DNA from: Corynebacterium meitnerae
GTDB lineage: Bacteria; Actinomycetota; Actinomycetes; Mycobacteriales; Mycobacteriaceae
Reading direction: 5' to 3'
NCBI RefSeq assembly: GCF_027570075.1
Contig: NZ_JAKMUS010000003.1
Coordinates: 1-64,000, forward strand
DNA: 64,000 nucleotides
A program made the position numbers and the translations under genes. Positions 18,782 through 28,009 of this stretch are shown piece by piece. The notes beneath the pieces are model-generated. The model worked only from the letters and a program-made list of their open reading frames with translations. It did no database searches and was not told where the DNA came from. Numbering within the stretch: position 1 is the stretch's first letter; every line of letters begins with the position of its first letter.

Positions 18782-20683
18782 TCAGCCCCGAAACGCCCGC
18801 TCGTTCAGCTCCCGCCGCGCCTGCTCGAGGGCGACGAGGTCGGAAAACAGTGCGTTGTAAGCCATTTCGTCGTCGCTGGGGCGCATGCGCTGGAGTTGGG
18901 ATTTGAGCTGGGCGATCTGGTTGCCCACGCGGACTTCCTGCAAGCGGGAGAGGACGGAATCGGCATACGTGACGGGGTCATCGGCACGGATGTCCTCGAC
19001 GGCGAGTTCGGACACGAAGTTACGGCCGGCAGCGTCGAGCATTTCCTCGGAGACGCGGGTGATCCACTGCGCGCCGGATGCGTCCGCAGCCACGTTGGAG
19101 GTGCCGCCGGCTTTGCCCATGGCGTCGCGCACCGCGCGGTAAGCAGGGTGAGTGAAGGCATCCGGGTTGATGCCGTCGAAATAAGTGCCCACGGCGTTGG
19201 GGTACTGCAGCGCCACTTTGAGGGCTTCGCGTTGGGCCCAGAGGCGCGGGTCCGCGGGGTCCGGCAGAACAAATGCGGCCTGGCCCGGCGCGGACTGAGG
19301 CTGCTGCGGGGCGGCAGGTTCCCACGACGAACGCTTCGGCGCCTTGGGGTTCTTGGCCTCCGCGCGCACTTGGCGGATCACTTCGTTCGGGTCCGGCCAG
19401 CCCACCCAGCCGGCGAGCTGGCGGGCGTACTCGGTTTGGAGCGGAGTATCCCGAATCTGCGCTACCACGGGGACCGTACGGCGCAAAGCCTGCAGGCGCC
19501 CTTCGGCGGTGTCGAGGGAGTAGTCCTTGAGCAGGGACTCGATGACGAACTCGAACATGGGGATCCGGCTTGCCACCAAATCCCGCACTGCGGAATCGCC
19601 CTTGGCCATGCGCAGGTCACACGGGTCCATGCCCTCCGGCGCCACGGCAACGAAAGACTGGCCCGTGAACTGCTGGTCGCCCTCGAACGCGCGCATCGCT
19701 GCCTTCTGGCCAGCTTCATCGCCGTCGAAGGTGTAGATCAGCTCGCCGCGGAAGTAATTGTCATCCAGCATGAGGCGGCGGATGATGCTCATGTGGTCCT
19801 TGCCAAAGGCAGTGCCACAGGCAGCTACGGCAGTTTTGATGCCAGCGGCGTGCATGGCCATGACGTCGGTATAGCCCTCCACCACCACGCACTGGTGCCC
19901 CTGGGCGATGTGTTTCTTCGCCAGATCCAGACCAAAGAGCACCTTGGACTTGTGGTACAGCATCGTGTCCTGGGTATTCATGTATTTACCCATTTGGTCA
20001 TCATCAAAAAGCTTGCGAGCACCAAAACCAATGACGTTTCCGGCAACATCCTTGATGGGCCACAGCAGACGACGGCGGAACTTATCAATCGGCCCCCGCC
20101 GCCCCATCGTGGACAGTCCTGCCTCCTGCAGCTCTTGGGCATCAAAGCCCTTGCGCAGCAGGTGCTTGGTCAGGGTGTCCCAGCCGTCCGGCGCGTAACC
20201 GCACTCAAAGTGGTGGATGATCTCACGGTCGAAGCCACGATCGAGCAGAAAACGGCGCCCTACTTCCGCTTCAGGCTGCTCCAGTTGCTCGCGGTAAAAC
20301 TCGTGGGCGGCTTTATTCGCGGCAAGCAACCGCGCACGAGTACCGGGCTTCACATCACGAGCACCAGTCGATCCCCCCTGATAATTAATGTGGTACCCGA
20401 TCTCCTCAGCCACAGCCTCCACCGCTTCGGGGAAGCTGAGCTGCTCCATCTCCATCATGAAGGAGAAGACATCGCCGCCCTTCCCCGTGGAAAAGCAGTG
20501 GTAGTACCCGCGCGCGGGGCGGACGTGGAAGGACGGAGTCTTCTCATCCTTGAAAGGCGAGAGTCCCTTCAAGGAATCGTGTCCCGCCGGTTTGAGCTGG
20601 ACGTACTCCCCCACGATGTCCGCAATGTTGGCGCGCTCACGGATTGCCTCGATGTCACTATCCGGAATCCTGCCCCTAGCCAT
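18782..20683 (-). CDS. dnaG: DNA primase
   Basis: DnaG synthesises RNA primers for DNA replication. The 633-aa chain has an N-terminal zinc-finger-like domain (about 1-100), a TOPRIM core (VVVEGYTDVMAMHAAG near 265, YTFDGDEAGQKAAMRA near 318) and a C-terminal helicase-interaction region. The zinc-site region reads SPFKDEKTPSF and HCFSTGKGGD, where the canonical enzyme has Cys-x2-His ... Cys-x2-Cys. Three of the four ligand positions appear replaced (Ser, Lys, Thr). TACTAT lies 7 nt before the ATG, so it is probably leaderless, divergent from the ribonuclease gene 44 nt away. Confidence 0.97.
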   Translation of the reverse strand: MARGRIPDSDIEAIRERANIADIVGEYVQLKPAGHDSLKGLSPFKDEKTPSFHVRPARGYYHCFSTGKGGDVFSFMMEMEQLSFPEAVEAVAEEIGYHINYQGGSTGARDVKPGTRARLLAANKAAHEFYREQLEQPEAEVGRRFLLDRGFDREIIHHFECGYAPDGWDTLTKHLLRKGFDAQELQEAGLSTMGRRGPIDKFRRRLLWPIKDVAGNVIGFGARKLFDDDQMGKYMNTQDTMLYHKSKVLFGLDLAKKHIAQGHQCVVVEGYTDVMAMHAAGIKTAVAACGTAFGKDHMSIIRRLMLDDNYFRGELIYTFDGDEAGQKAAMRAFEGDQQFTGQSFVAVAPEGMDPCDLRMAKGDSAVRDLVASRIPMFEFVIESLLKDYSLDTAEGRLQALRRTVPVVAQIRDTPLQTEYARQLAGWVGWPDPNEVIRQVRAEAKNPKAPKRSSWEPAAPQQPQSAPGQAAFVLPDPADPRLWAQREALKVALQYPNAVGTYFDGINPDAFTHPAYRAVRDAMGKAGGTSNVAADASGAQWITRVSEEMLDAAGRNFVSELAVEDIRADDPVTYADSVLSRLQEVRVGNQIAQLKSQLQRMRPSDDEMAYNALFSDLVALEQARRELNERAFRG

Positions 20684-20727
20684 GGCGCTAATAGTACCGG
20701 GCTGGTCAAGGCTTTAATATGGTGGCC

Positions 20728-21174
20728 ATGTCTCACGGCCCCTCAGGTAGCTCCGCGTCCAACGACGGCGACAGTACCAACCGGCGTACGCCGGCATTCC
20801 CCCTGCTCTCAGCCATCACGCTGATAACCATGCTCGCCATCGGCTACTCGGCCCTCCACGATGATGGTGTCCGCGAATGCGGGCCCCGCCAGGTGCCTGA
20901 AGAAGCTTTTTCGCTTATCGACGACATCCACTCCAACTCCCCCCTCCCCTACCCCGCCACCGACGGCGGCCACTTTGGCAACTACGAAAACGAGCTCCCC
21001 CAAGAGCACTCCAATTACTACCGCGAGTACACCGTTCCCACGCCAGGCCGCACCGGCCGCGGCGAGCGCCGCCTCGTCACCGGCGGCGGAACCCCACAAG
21101 ACCCGGACGTGTACTACTACACCTGGGACCACTACGAATCCTTCTGCGAAATCCCCGAATCCGACGTGGAATAA
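20728..21174 (+). CDS. Membrane-tethered guanyl-specific ribonuclease (RNase Sa/barnase fold)
   Basis: This 148-aa protein has an N-terminal hydrophobic anchor or signal (PAFPLLSAITLITMLAIGYSA) and a microbial RNase domain close to Streptomyces RNase Sa. The active-site residues are present: Glu in YYREYTV, Arg in RGERRLV and His in WDHYESF. It should cleave single-stranded RNA 3' of guanosine outside the membrane. No barstar-like inhibitor gene is adjacent; export would protect the cell. The ATG at 20728 has TAATAT exactly 7 nt upstream (leaderless), preferred over the in-frame ATG at 20719. Confidence 0.88.
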   Translation: MSHGPSGSSASNDGDSTNRRTPAFPLLSAITLITMLAIGYSALHDDGVRECGPRQVPEEAFSLIDDIHSNSPLPYPATDGGHFGNYENELPQEHSNYYREYTVPTPGRTGRGERRLVTGGGTPQDPDVYYYTWDHYESFCEIPESDVE

Positions 21175-21190
21175 CCCACCCACCCCTCAT

Positions 21191-21249
21191 TCCTTCCTCT
21201 TCTTCCTCTCCCCTTCTTCCTCCCCCTTCTTCCTCCCCCTTCTTCCTCC
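21191..21249 (+). repeat. Polypyrimidine imperfect tandem repeat
   Basis: About four copies of a 13-15 nt CT-rich unit (CCTTCTTCCTCC-like) run in tandem after the RNase gene. The plus strand is almost purely pyrimidine over 59 nt. Such tracts can form triplex DNA or vary in copy number. The rest of the 153-nt gap holds two GGGGGACATC-like repeats (near 21292 and 21310) just before the next gene. Confidence 0.7.
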
Positions 21250-21327
21250 GCGGAAGCCTATGATGAAACCTGAATTCATCGCCGTGAATTCAGGGGACAT
21301 CACGTAAATCAGGGGGACATCGGGGGC

Positions 21328-22293
21328 ATGAACGACGCGCAAGAATGGTTAGAGTTCGCTGGTCAGGACGCTGAAGAGATCCAGGCAGCGCGAGAGTTGC
21401 GCCAACGCTTCATGCGGGAGCGAATTCAGGTTTCACCAGAGGATCCCGCACACCCTTCACCCCAGCTCCGCTACGTGTCACGAACGAGCGCTCTTCAGGC
21501 GGAGTGGTGGCTCAGTCTTTCCTCGAAGCAAAAGATCGTCGTGCGCGGAGCTGCTGCGGTGAGGGACACAAGGAAAGCTGTGCTCATCGGCATATGGGCC
21601 GCGGCGCAATGGGGAATGTGGTTTCGTCGGCCCGATGACGGGTTTGTGGTGATGGCGTTGCCGTCGGGGCATCAGCCGTCGAAAAGCAGGCTTCCTGCGA
21701 AGACCCGATTCAAGTCCATGAAGCTCCGGGAGGATGAGATCGCGGAGCTTGATGGGGTGCGTGTGACGCATCCGCTGCGGACCTACCTTGATCTGTGCCG
21801 ATTGGGGGACGCCACGGATGCGCGGCTTGCCGTGGGCTGGTTGCGTGAGTGCGGGGTCAGTGCGGACACGATTTCTTCGTATGCCGAGAATTTTGAGGGC
21901 CCGATTCATCCACATTGGAAGACCTTGGCGGTCCGTTTACCTCAGTACACGGCGGAGCTGGGATCATTTTCATACATGCTTGCGTACTCGCTGCTCGTTG
22001 AGGCTGGAGTGGATGTGCGGGTGCAGCATGAGATTGAGGGGATGGGGTGGGCGACACTTCTCGTTGGCAATGACGTGATCATTGAAATTGATCAAGATCC
22101 TTTGTGGCTCGCGATGGAGGCGGAACCGAAATTACAGTCGATGGCTGCGAGACTTCGGAAGCGCGAACGTTGGATGGCCTCCCGCGGATACCGGAAGCTT
22201 TACTTCACCACCGCGGAGATTGAAGCGAATCCCGACGCTTTCGTACGTGAGGTGAAAGCTGCCCGGCGTCTGCGCCACCGAAATCTTGCCTAG
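21328..22293 (+). CDS. DUF559/AbiEi-like hypothetical protein
   Basis: This 321-aa protein resembles the actinobacterial group annotated as AbiEi-type antitoxin / DUF559. It has a winged-helix-like N-terminal half, the segment DGVRVTHPLRTYLDLCRLGD near residue 140, and a C-terminal very-short-patch-repair-nuclease-like region (VIIEIDQDPLW ... RERWMASRGYRKLYFT). The expected catalytic residues are not clearly complete, so nuclease activity is uncertain. No AbiEii-type nucleotidyltransferase toxin lies next to it. No Shine-Dalgarno is obvious before the ATG. Its stop overlaps that of dgt in CTAG. Confidence 0.6.
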   Translation: MNDAQEWLEFAGQDAEEIQAARELRQRFMRERIQVSPEDPAHPSPQLRYVSRTSALQAEWWLSLSSKQKIVVRGAAAVRDTRKAVLIGIWAAAQWGMWFRRPDDGFVVMALPSGHQPSKSRLPAKTRFKSMKLREDEIAELDGVRVTHPLRTYLDLCRLGDATDARLAVGWLRECGVSADTISSYAENFEGPIHPHWKTLAVRLPQYTAELGSFSYMLAYSLLVEAGVDVRVQHEIEGMGWATLLVGNDVIIEIDQDPLWLAMEAEPKLQSMAARLRKRERWMASRGYRKLYFTTAEIEANPDAFVREVKAARRLRHRNLA

Positions 22294-23555
22294 AAGTAAC
22301 CCTCGAAGGACGCGACCTTCTTCGCGGTGCGCTCCAGGCGGGACTCGGTCATGGAGGCGATCTGGTCGATGATCACGCGCTGGCGTTCCGCATCCGTTTC
22401 GGCCTCGTTCCACCAGGCAGCGAACATGGTGTCCAGGGTGCCCGGCGCGCCGGCGGTCAGGTAGTAGTAGACGCGTCGGATGCGGTCGCGCTGCCTGTCT
22501 TGGCGGGCGATGTGGGCAGGCATGTCCATGACGTAGAGGACAGCCACGGTTTTGAGGAGGCGCACCTCCGCGTCAGCCTCCGGTGGGATGACAAGGCGGC
22601 CGTGCATGCGGCCGATCGAGCCGTCATTGGCCGACAAGGTAGCGGCGATAACGGCACCGACATAGCGGCCGACCAGCTCAGAGGTCATCTTCTTTAGCGT
22701 CACGTAGCCGGTCAGTGAGAAATCGAAGTCGGCGGCGGCGGAGACGATGGGGAGGGAGCGGAGGCGGGCGGCGGCGTCGATAAGCTCATCGGCGGTGCCC
22801 CCGAATGCCTTCGCGCCTTTCTCCGCGAGCGCGGCGAGTTCCACTAGGTCCCACAGCACCTTCAGGTCAACGCGGCCGGACACGATGCCGTCTTCGACGT
22901 CGTGGACGCTGTACGCGATGTCGTCGGAACAGTCCATGACCTGCGCCTCCATCGGCGGCATGTCATCTGTGTGACCTTCACGCAGCCAGGCGAGGATGTG
23001 AGCGTCCTCGTCGTAGGCGCCGTACTTGCGGTTCACCGTGCCATCCGCGTTGGTGCGGGTGCGCGGGTATTTGCAGGCGGCGTCGAGGGCGGCGCGGGTG
23101 AGGTTGAGGCCGAGAGAGGAGCCGCGCACAAGCACTTTTGGTTCAAGCCGCGTGAGGATGCGCAGCGTTTGCGCATTGCCTTCGAACCCCCCGCACCCGG
23201 CGGCGAGCTCGTTGAGCGCAACCTCCCCGTTGTGGCCGTACGGCGGGTGCCCAATGTCGTGGGTGAGCCCGGCCATTTCACACAGATCGGGGTTGAGGCC
23301 CAGGCCGGAGCCGATGCTGCGTGAGATCTGAGCGACCTCTAGCGAGTGTGTCAGGCGCGTGCGTGGCGTATCGCCGTCACGCGGGCCGACGACCTGGGTT
23401 TTGTCGGCGAGGCGCCGTAGCGCAGCCGAGTGCAGCACGCGTGCGCGATCACGGGCGAAGGCGTCTCGGTGCTCATCGAGGTCGGTGAGCTGCGACCCCT
23501 TCTCCCCCTCCGGCGCGCGGCGGGCAAGATCCGCCGAATCATACTGGTAGTTCAT
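22290..23555 (-). CDS. dgt: Deoxyguanosinetriphosphate triphosphohydrolase-like protein
   Basis: This 421-aa HD-superfamily enzyme releases triphosphate from dNTPs, controlling the dNTP pool. It starts MNYQYDSADLARR, followed by HSAALRRLADKTQV and RTRLTHSLEVAQISRSI. The metal-binding pair is in LTHDIGHPPYGHNGE, with a further Asp in VMDCSDDIAYSVHDVEDG. The length equals the actinobacterial Dgt family. I chose ATG 23555 because the conserved N-terminus begins there; the frame runs open further upstream. It lies next to a TPM-domain gene and near dnaG, as in mycobacteria. Confidence 0.93.
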   Translation of the reverse strand: MNYQYDSADLARRAPEGEKGSQLTDLDEHRDAFARDRARVLHSAALRRLADKTQVVGPRDGDTPRTRLTHSLEVAQISRSIGSGLGLNPDLCEMAGLTHDIGHPPYGHNGEVALNELAAGCGGFEGNAQTLRILTRLEPKVLVRGSSLGLNLTRAALDAACKYPRTRTNADGTVNRKYGAYDEDAHILAWLREGHTDDMPPMEAQVMDCSDDIAYSVHDVEDGIVSGRVDLKVLWDLVELAALAEKGAKAFGGTADELIDAAARLRSLPIVSAAADFDFSLTGYVTLKKMTSELVGRYVGAVIAATLSANDGSIGRMHGRLVIPPEADAEVRLLKTVAVLYVMDMPAHIARQDRQRDRIRRVYYYLTAGAPGTLDTMFAAWWNEAETDAERQRVIIDQIASMTESRLERTAKKVASFEGYF

Positions 23556-23649
23556 AGCGCTATTGAGCCTAGACGGGGTTGAGCGCCGAACATGGGAGCG
23601 GCGTGAGTTTTCAGGTTTGCCCATCGCTCGCGCTGGTAGTCTCGTGGCC

Positions 23650-25653
23650 ATGACTTCGCGCTACATTCGTCTTGTCCTCGCAGCTCCCGTCATTGCTGGT
23701 GGGATCGCATTGTCTGCTGCTCCTCTCGCCCTCGCGGCGGTTGACGCGGTACAGGCGCAGGCGGCAACAGCGTTGTCGCCGAGCGAGCTGCGCGAGAAGG
23801 TCGTCGATGAGGCGGGAGTGCTCTCCGACGCTGACGCTTCCGCGATCGCTGAGGCCATCCAGGAGCTCCAGCAAAACAAGGGCCGCAACGCCTTTGTGGT
23901 GTACGCCAATGACTTCGGCCCAGGCGGCGCACAAGAGTGGGCCACGGAGGCCGTGGACGCGAAGGGCCAGAATACTGCCGTGGTGGCCATCTCCCCTGAG
24001 CAGCGCGATTTCTACGTCTACGGTGGGGCTGACTGGCCGAGGGGGGACATCGACAAGATGTATGACGCCGCCTTCAACCAGCTAACCCAGGACAATTACG
24101 GCCAGGCAGGCCTGGATGCCATCACCTCGGTGAGCGGTGCCAGCGAAGGGTCCGACGTTGCCTTGGTCGCCGGCGGCGCGGGTGCTGCCGCCGTGGCTGG
24201 TGGCGGTTTCTGGCTGTACGGCCGGAACAAGAACAAGAAGACCTCCCAGAAGCAGCTGGATGCTGCGCGCGAGCTCAATCCGGGCGACACCGATTCGCTC
24301 GGCCGCCTGCCTACGCCCACGCTGGAGGAACTTGCCCGCGATGCCCTCGTCCACACCGATGAATCGATCCGCCTGGGCAAGGAAGAACTCGCCGTGGCTA
24401 CCGAGGAATTCGGCGCGGACCGCGTGCGCCCGTTCACGTCCGCGATGAACCAGGCCACCTCTGCCCTGCAGCGGGCGTTCGGTATTCACCAGCGGCTGTA
24501 CGACGCCATCCCGGAGACCGAACCCGAAAAGCGTGCCATGCTCATCGACATCATCTCCACCTGCGGCACCGCCGATGAGGCACTCAACACCCGCTCCGAC
24601 GAATTCCAGCAGATGCGTGGTGTGCTGATGAAGGCCGGCGAAGAAATCAACGCCATCTTCCAGCGCACCGTGGATCTGCGCGCCCGCATCGAGCCCGCCC
24701 GCGCCACGCTGGCCAGCCTGCAGGAGCGCTACGCGGATACGCTGCTGGAATCCATCGCTCACAACGTGGACATCGCTGTTGGCTCCATCAACGAGGCGGA
24801 GAAGCAGCTTGAGCAGGCACGTGGTCTCGCTGCCCAGCCGGCCGGCCGCCAGGGATCGCTTATCGACGTCCTCCGCGCCGCCCAACACGCCGTCGAAGTC
24901 GCCGACACCAACCTGAGCTCCATCGAACATGCGGATGCCAACATCACCACGGCACGGACCAACCTCCCGGCACTGATCAAGGAGATCCGCGATGAGCTCC
25001 GCGAGATTGAGCAGCTGAAGACCCAGACGCAGCAGGGCGCCCGCATCGACGTGGCGGCGCTGGATGCCATCACGGCGCGTGCCCAGGGTGAACTCGACTC
25101 CATGGGCAACCGTCCGGAGAATGATCCACTGGCGTTGTACTCGGAGCTCACTGAGCTCGACGCTGATATCGACGATCAGATTGACCGCGCCCGCGGCGCC
25201 GCCTCCAACCAGCAGCGCCAACTGCAGCTCCTGGACCAGCAGCTGCAGGCCACAGCCGCGCAGATCCAAAGCACACAGGACCTCATCCATTCCCGCGGCC
25301 GCATCATCGGCTCCGAGGCGCGCACGCTTCTCGCCGAGGCACAGCGCCAGTATGCGGAGGCCCGCAACCGCCGCACCTCCGACACAAAGAACGCCATCGA
25401 ATTCGCCCGCACCTCCGCGGACACTGCTCGTCGCGCCATGCGCGCGGCCGAAGGAGATGTGAACCACTACCGCCGCCAGCGCAACGCGCAGACCTTTGAT
25501 TCCATGGCCAACGCGATTCTGTGGGGCTCCATCCTCAGCGGTGGCTTCGGCGGTGGCGGCGGAAGCAGTCGCGGTGGCGGCGGCGGTGGCTTCGGGGGAG
25601 GCTTCGGCGGTGGTGGCGGTGGCGGGGGCTATGGCCGCGGCGGAAGCTTCTAA
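23650..25653 (+). CDS. TPM-domain (YgcG-type) membrane protein with coiled coil and Gly-rich tail
   Basis: This 667-aa protein has a signal peptide (cleavage near ALAAVDA), a TPM/YgcG phosphatase-like domain (LREKVVDEAGVLSDADASAI to about residue 165), and one transmembrane helix near 175-197 (VAGGAGAAAVAGGGFWLYG). A cytoplasmic helical/coiled-coil region of about 400 residues follows, then an extreme Gly-rich C-terminus (last 40 residues). It corresponds to a mycobacterial protein beside dgt. Its function is unknown; the TPM fold suggests a periplasm-side membrane assembly or phosphatase role. TAGTCT 7 nt before the ATG suggests leaderless expression. Its TAA overlaps the next gene's stop. 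Confidence 0.88.
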   Translation: MTSRYIRLVLAAPVIAGGIALSAAPLALAAVDAVQAQAATALSPSELREKVVDEAGVLSDADASAIAEAIQELQQNKGRNAFVVYANDFGPGGAQEWATEAVDAKGQNTAVVAISPEQRDFYVYGGADWPRGDIDKMYDAAFNQLTQDNYGQAGLDAITSVSGASEGSDVALVAGGAGAAAVAGGGFWLYGRNKNKKTSQKQLDAARELNPGDTDSLGRLPTPTLEELARDALVHTDESIRLGKEELAVATEEFGADRVRPFTSAMNQATSALQRAFGIHQRLYDAIPETEPEKRAMLIDIISTCGTADEALNTRSDEFQQMRGVLMKAGEEINAIFQRTVDLRARIEPARATLASLQERYADTLLESIAHNVDIAVGSINEAEKQLEQARGLAAQPAGRQGSLIDVLRAAQHAVEVADTNLSSIEHADANITTARTNLPALIKEIRDELREIEQLKTQTQQGARIDVAALDAITARAQGELDSMGNRPENDPLALYSELTELDADIDDQIDRARGAASNQQRQLQLLDQQLQATAAQIQSTQDLIHSRGRIIGSEARTLLAEAQRQYAEARNRRTSDTKNAIEFARTSADTARRAMRAAEGDVNHYRRQRNAQTFDSMANAILWGSILSGGFGGGGGSSRGGGGGGFGGGFGGGGGGGGYGRGGSF

Positions 25654-26096
25654 ATCATCGTTTGTCGCGCGGGCGTATCAATGAGCGTGAGCGCCCACGA
25701 CAGAAACACCAGATCCGCCAGCGGCACACTCGCGGCCGCTGCCGTGGGTGTGACCACGAGGTCCTGCAGCCCCCGCGGCGCGGTTTCCGCAATGACGGCA
25801 CCGGCAGCGTTGGTCACCGTCCGCTTCTTCGACATACGGCCGGTACGTTCCAGCTGGTAGCTGCGGGAACCACACCGCGCGGTGAGTGTGCGCACACCAA
25901 AGCCATGGGTGCGCACGGTGTAGGTCTCCCCCGCTGCAGTGCCGCTGACCTCCCAGCGCATAGCGCCGGCAGTGTGGACAACGGTGATGGGCGTGGCGCC
26001 AGCCATGTCCAAGGTGTTGTCGGTGGGTGAAAAAGTGGCGAGGGGGAGGCCGGAGACGTCGATAAGCTCATGCCCACGCCATGTTGCGGCGAGCAT
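25650..26096 (-). CDS. Hypothetical protein, possible tubby/LURP-like beta protein (148 aa)
   Basis: The chain is rich in beta-strand-like stretches (HELIDVSGLPLATFSP, TYTVRTHGFGVRTLTA) and lacks a signal peptide. Its pattern resembles the gene directly upstream, so the pair may be diverged paralogues of a tubby/LURP-one-like fold. That assignment is weak and made by eye. Its ATG overlaps the upstream TAA (TAATG), so the two are translationally coupled. The C-terminus (LVFLSWALTLIDTPARQTMI) is fairly hydrophobic. The stop shares CTAA with the convergent TPM gene. Confidence 0.65.
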   Translation of the reverse strand: MLAATWRGHELIDVSGLPLATFSPTDNTLDMAGATPITVVHTAGAMRWEVSGTAAGETYTVRTHGFGVRTLTARCGSRSYQLERTGRMSKKRTVTNAAGAVIAETAPRGLQDLVVTPTAAAASVPLADLVFLSWALTLIDTPARQTMI

Positions 26097-26611
26097 TAGG
26101 GGCCGATCAACCACACGAGAATGATGAAGACGCTGAGGAACGCCAAGAAGCCGATCAGCGCGGTACTGTTGACCATCTTGCGGGCTTCCAGCACCATGCG
26201 GGACGCCCAGGCCAGGGCCACGATATGCGTGTACGGCAGCGTGGTTTCGCCCTCAAACTCGAGGATCGCCTTGCGCACGCCATTGTGGTCACTGGTGAAC
26301 TGGGCGACCTTCTGGCCGTCAGCGTCGTCAATGATGAAGTTCTTCGACGTCTCCCCCACGATCGCGTACGGCGCGCCGTCCACGTGCACAGTGAGGTGCT
26401 TGTCGCGCTTCAGGGAGCCATCAACGCGCACGATCTCGCGGCCGGTACTGTCCTTGGCCACAGCGCCAGACTCGGGCGACGGGATAAGCTCCCACGTGTC
26501 GCCCTCCAGCTGGGCCGAATCATGGGTGAAGGTGGCCAGCACCTCCGGGCCAGCCTCCGCCAGAAGCTTCGGCTCATCCCGGTTGGTGCGATCCCAGCTC
26601 ACGTAGTGCAT
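26096..26611 (-). CDS. Hypothetical protein with C-terminal membrane anchor (171 aa)
   Basis: The N-terminal 130 residues look like a compact beta-rich domain (ELIPSPESGAVAKDSTGREI, HLTVHVDGAPYAIVGETS, KVAQFTSDHNGVRKAIL). A C-terminal transmembrane helix follows (ALIGFLAFLSVFIILVWLIG), giving a tail-anchored protein facing the cytoplasm. The layout recalls LURP-one/scramblase-like proteins but I could not confirm that. AGAGAGG lies 9 nt before the ATG. It starts 15 nt after glyS ends and is coupled to the next gene, so glyS and the pair may be co-transcribed. Confidence 0.7.
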   Translation of the reverse strand: MHYVSWDRTNRDEPKLLAEAGPEVLATFTHDSAQLEGDTWELIPSPESGAVAKDSTGREIVRVDGSLKRDKHLTVHVDGAPYAIVGETSKNFIIDDADGQKVAQFTSDHNGVRKAILEFEGETTLPYTHIVALAWASRMVLEARKMVNSTALIGFLAFLSVFIILVWLIGP

Positions 26612-26626
26612 CGTGCGCGACCTCTC

Positions 26627-28009
26627 TTAGCAGCCGATGAGGCGTGCGGCCAGGTAGGACTCCAGCTCAGCGAGCGGCACGCGCTCCTGCTCCATCGTGT
26701 CGCGCTCACGCACGGTGACGGCATTATCCTCAAGCGAGTCGAAGTCGTAGGTGACGCAGAACGGCGTACCAATCTCGTCCTGGCGGCGGTAACGGCGGCC
26801 GATGGCACCGGAGGTGTCGTAGTCAATGTTCCAGTGCTGACGCAGGGTCTGCGCGAGCTCCTGAGCCGGGCCAGCGAGCTCCGGCTTCTTGGACAGCGGC
26901 AGAACAGCAACCTTGACCGGTGCCAGGCGGCGGTCCAGCTTGAGCACGACGCGCTTATCCACGCCGCCCTTAGCGTTCGGTGCCTCATCCTCGTGGTACG
27001 CGTCAATGAGGAAGGCCATCATCGCGCGACCCAGGCCGGCAGCCGGCTCGATGCAGTACGGGATCCAGCGTTCGCCGGTCTCCTGGTCGAAGAAGCTCAG
27101 GTCCTCGCCGGACTTCTCGGAGTGCGTCTTCAGGTCGTAGTCCGTGCGATTAGCCACGCCTTCAAGCTCGCCCCACTTGGAGCCCTGGAAGTGGAAGGCG
27201 TACTCCAGGTCCACGGTGCGCTTGGAGTAGTGAGACAGCTTCTCCTGCGGGTGCTCGTAGAGGCGCAGGTTGTCCGGGTTGATGCCCAGGTCCAGGTACC
27301 ACTGGTGGCGGGCGTCGATCCAGTACTGGTGCCACTGCTCGTCCTCGCCCGGTTTGACGAAGAATTCCATCTCCATCTGCTCAAACTCACGGGTGCGGAA
27401 GATGAAGTTACCCGGCGTGATCTCGTTGCGGAAGGACTTGCCCACGTTGGCAATGCCGAACGGTGGCTTCATACGCGCCGAGGTCATCACGTTCTTGAAG
27501 TTCACAAAGATGCCCTGCGCCGTCTCCGGGCGCATGTAGTGCAGGCCTTCCTTGTCGTCGACGGGGCCCAGGTACGTCTTCATCAGACCGGAGAACTCGC
27601 GCGGCTCGGTCCAGTTGCCCGGCTGGCCGGTCTCCGGGTCGTTGATGTCTGCCAGGCCGTTTGCCGGCGGGTGGCCGTGCTTCTCTTCGTAGGCCTCCAG
27701 CAGGTGGTCTGCACGGTAGCGCTTGTGGGTGTACAGGGATTCCACCAGCGGGTCAGTGAACACCTCAACGTGGCCGGAAGCCACCCACACCTGCGGCGGG
27801 AGGATGATGGAAGTGTCTACGCCCACGACGTCATTACGCGATTGCACCATGGTCTTCCACCACTGGCGCTTGATGTTCTCCTTCAGCTCTACGCCGAGCG
27901 GACCGTAGTCCCATGCGGAGCGCGTGCCGCCGTAAATTTCTCCGGCCGGGTACACAAGTCCGCGACGTTTGCAGAGGTTAACGACGGTATCAATCGCACT
28001 CGTTGCCAT
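26627..28009 (-). CDS. glyS: Glycyl-tRNA synthetase (single-chain alpha2 type)
   Basis: This 460-aa class II synthetase charges tRNA-Gly. N-terminal [18 protein letters not shown] and [11 protein letters not shown] are diagnostic of the single-chain GlyRS. Motif 2 is [25 protein letters not shown] (positions near 200-225), and motif 3 lies in [15 protein letters not shown]. The C-terminal anticodon-binding domain ends with [15 protein letters not shown] chose ATG 28009 (MATSAIDTV) because the family starts there. GAGGAG lies 13 nt upstream, and an ATG at 28045 is possible but less likely. It is divergent from zur. Confidence 0.96.
   Translation of the reverse strand: MATSAIDTVVNLCKRRGLVYPAGEIYGGTRSAWDYGPLGVELKENIKRQWWKTMVQSRNDVVGVDTSIILPPQVWVASGHVEVFTDPLVESLYTHKRYRADHLLEAYEEKHGHPPANGLADINDPETGQPGNWTEPREFSGLMKTYLGPVDDKEGLHYMRPETAQGIFVNFKNVMTSARMKPPFGIANVGKSFRNEITPGNFIFRTREFEQMEMEFFVKPGEDEQWHQYWIDARHQWYLDLGINPDNLRLYEHPQEKLSHYSKRTVDLEYAFHFQGSKWGELEGVANRTDYDLKTHSEKSGEDLSFFDQETGERWIPYCIEPAAGLGRAMMAFLIDAYHEDEAPNAKGGVDKRVVLKLDRRLAPVKVAVLPLSKKPELAGPAQELAQTLRQHWNIDYDTSGAIGRRYRRQDEIGTPFCVTYDFDSLEDNAVTVRERDTMEQERVPLAELESYLAARLIGC

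Noticed and set aside
18896..20824. Plus-strand open frame of 642 codons opposite dnaG
   Set aside because: It is a shadow of dnaG, without RBS or family similarity.
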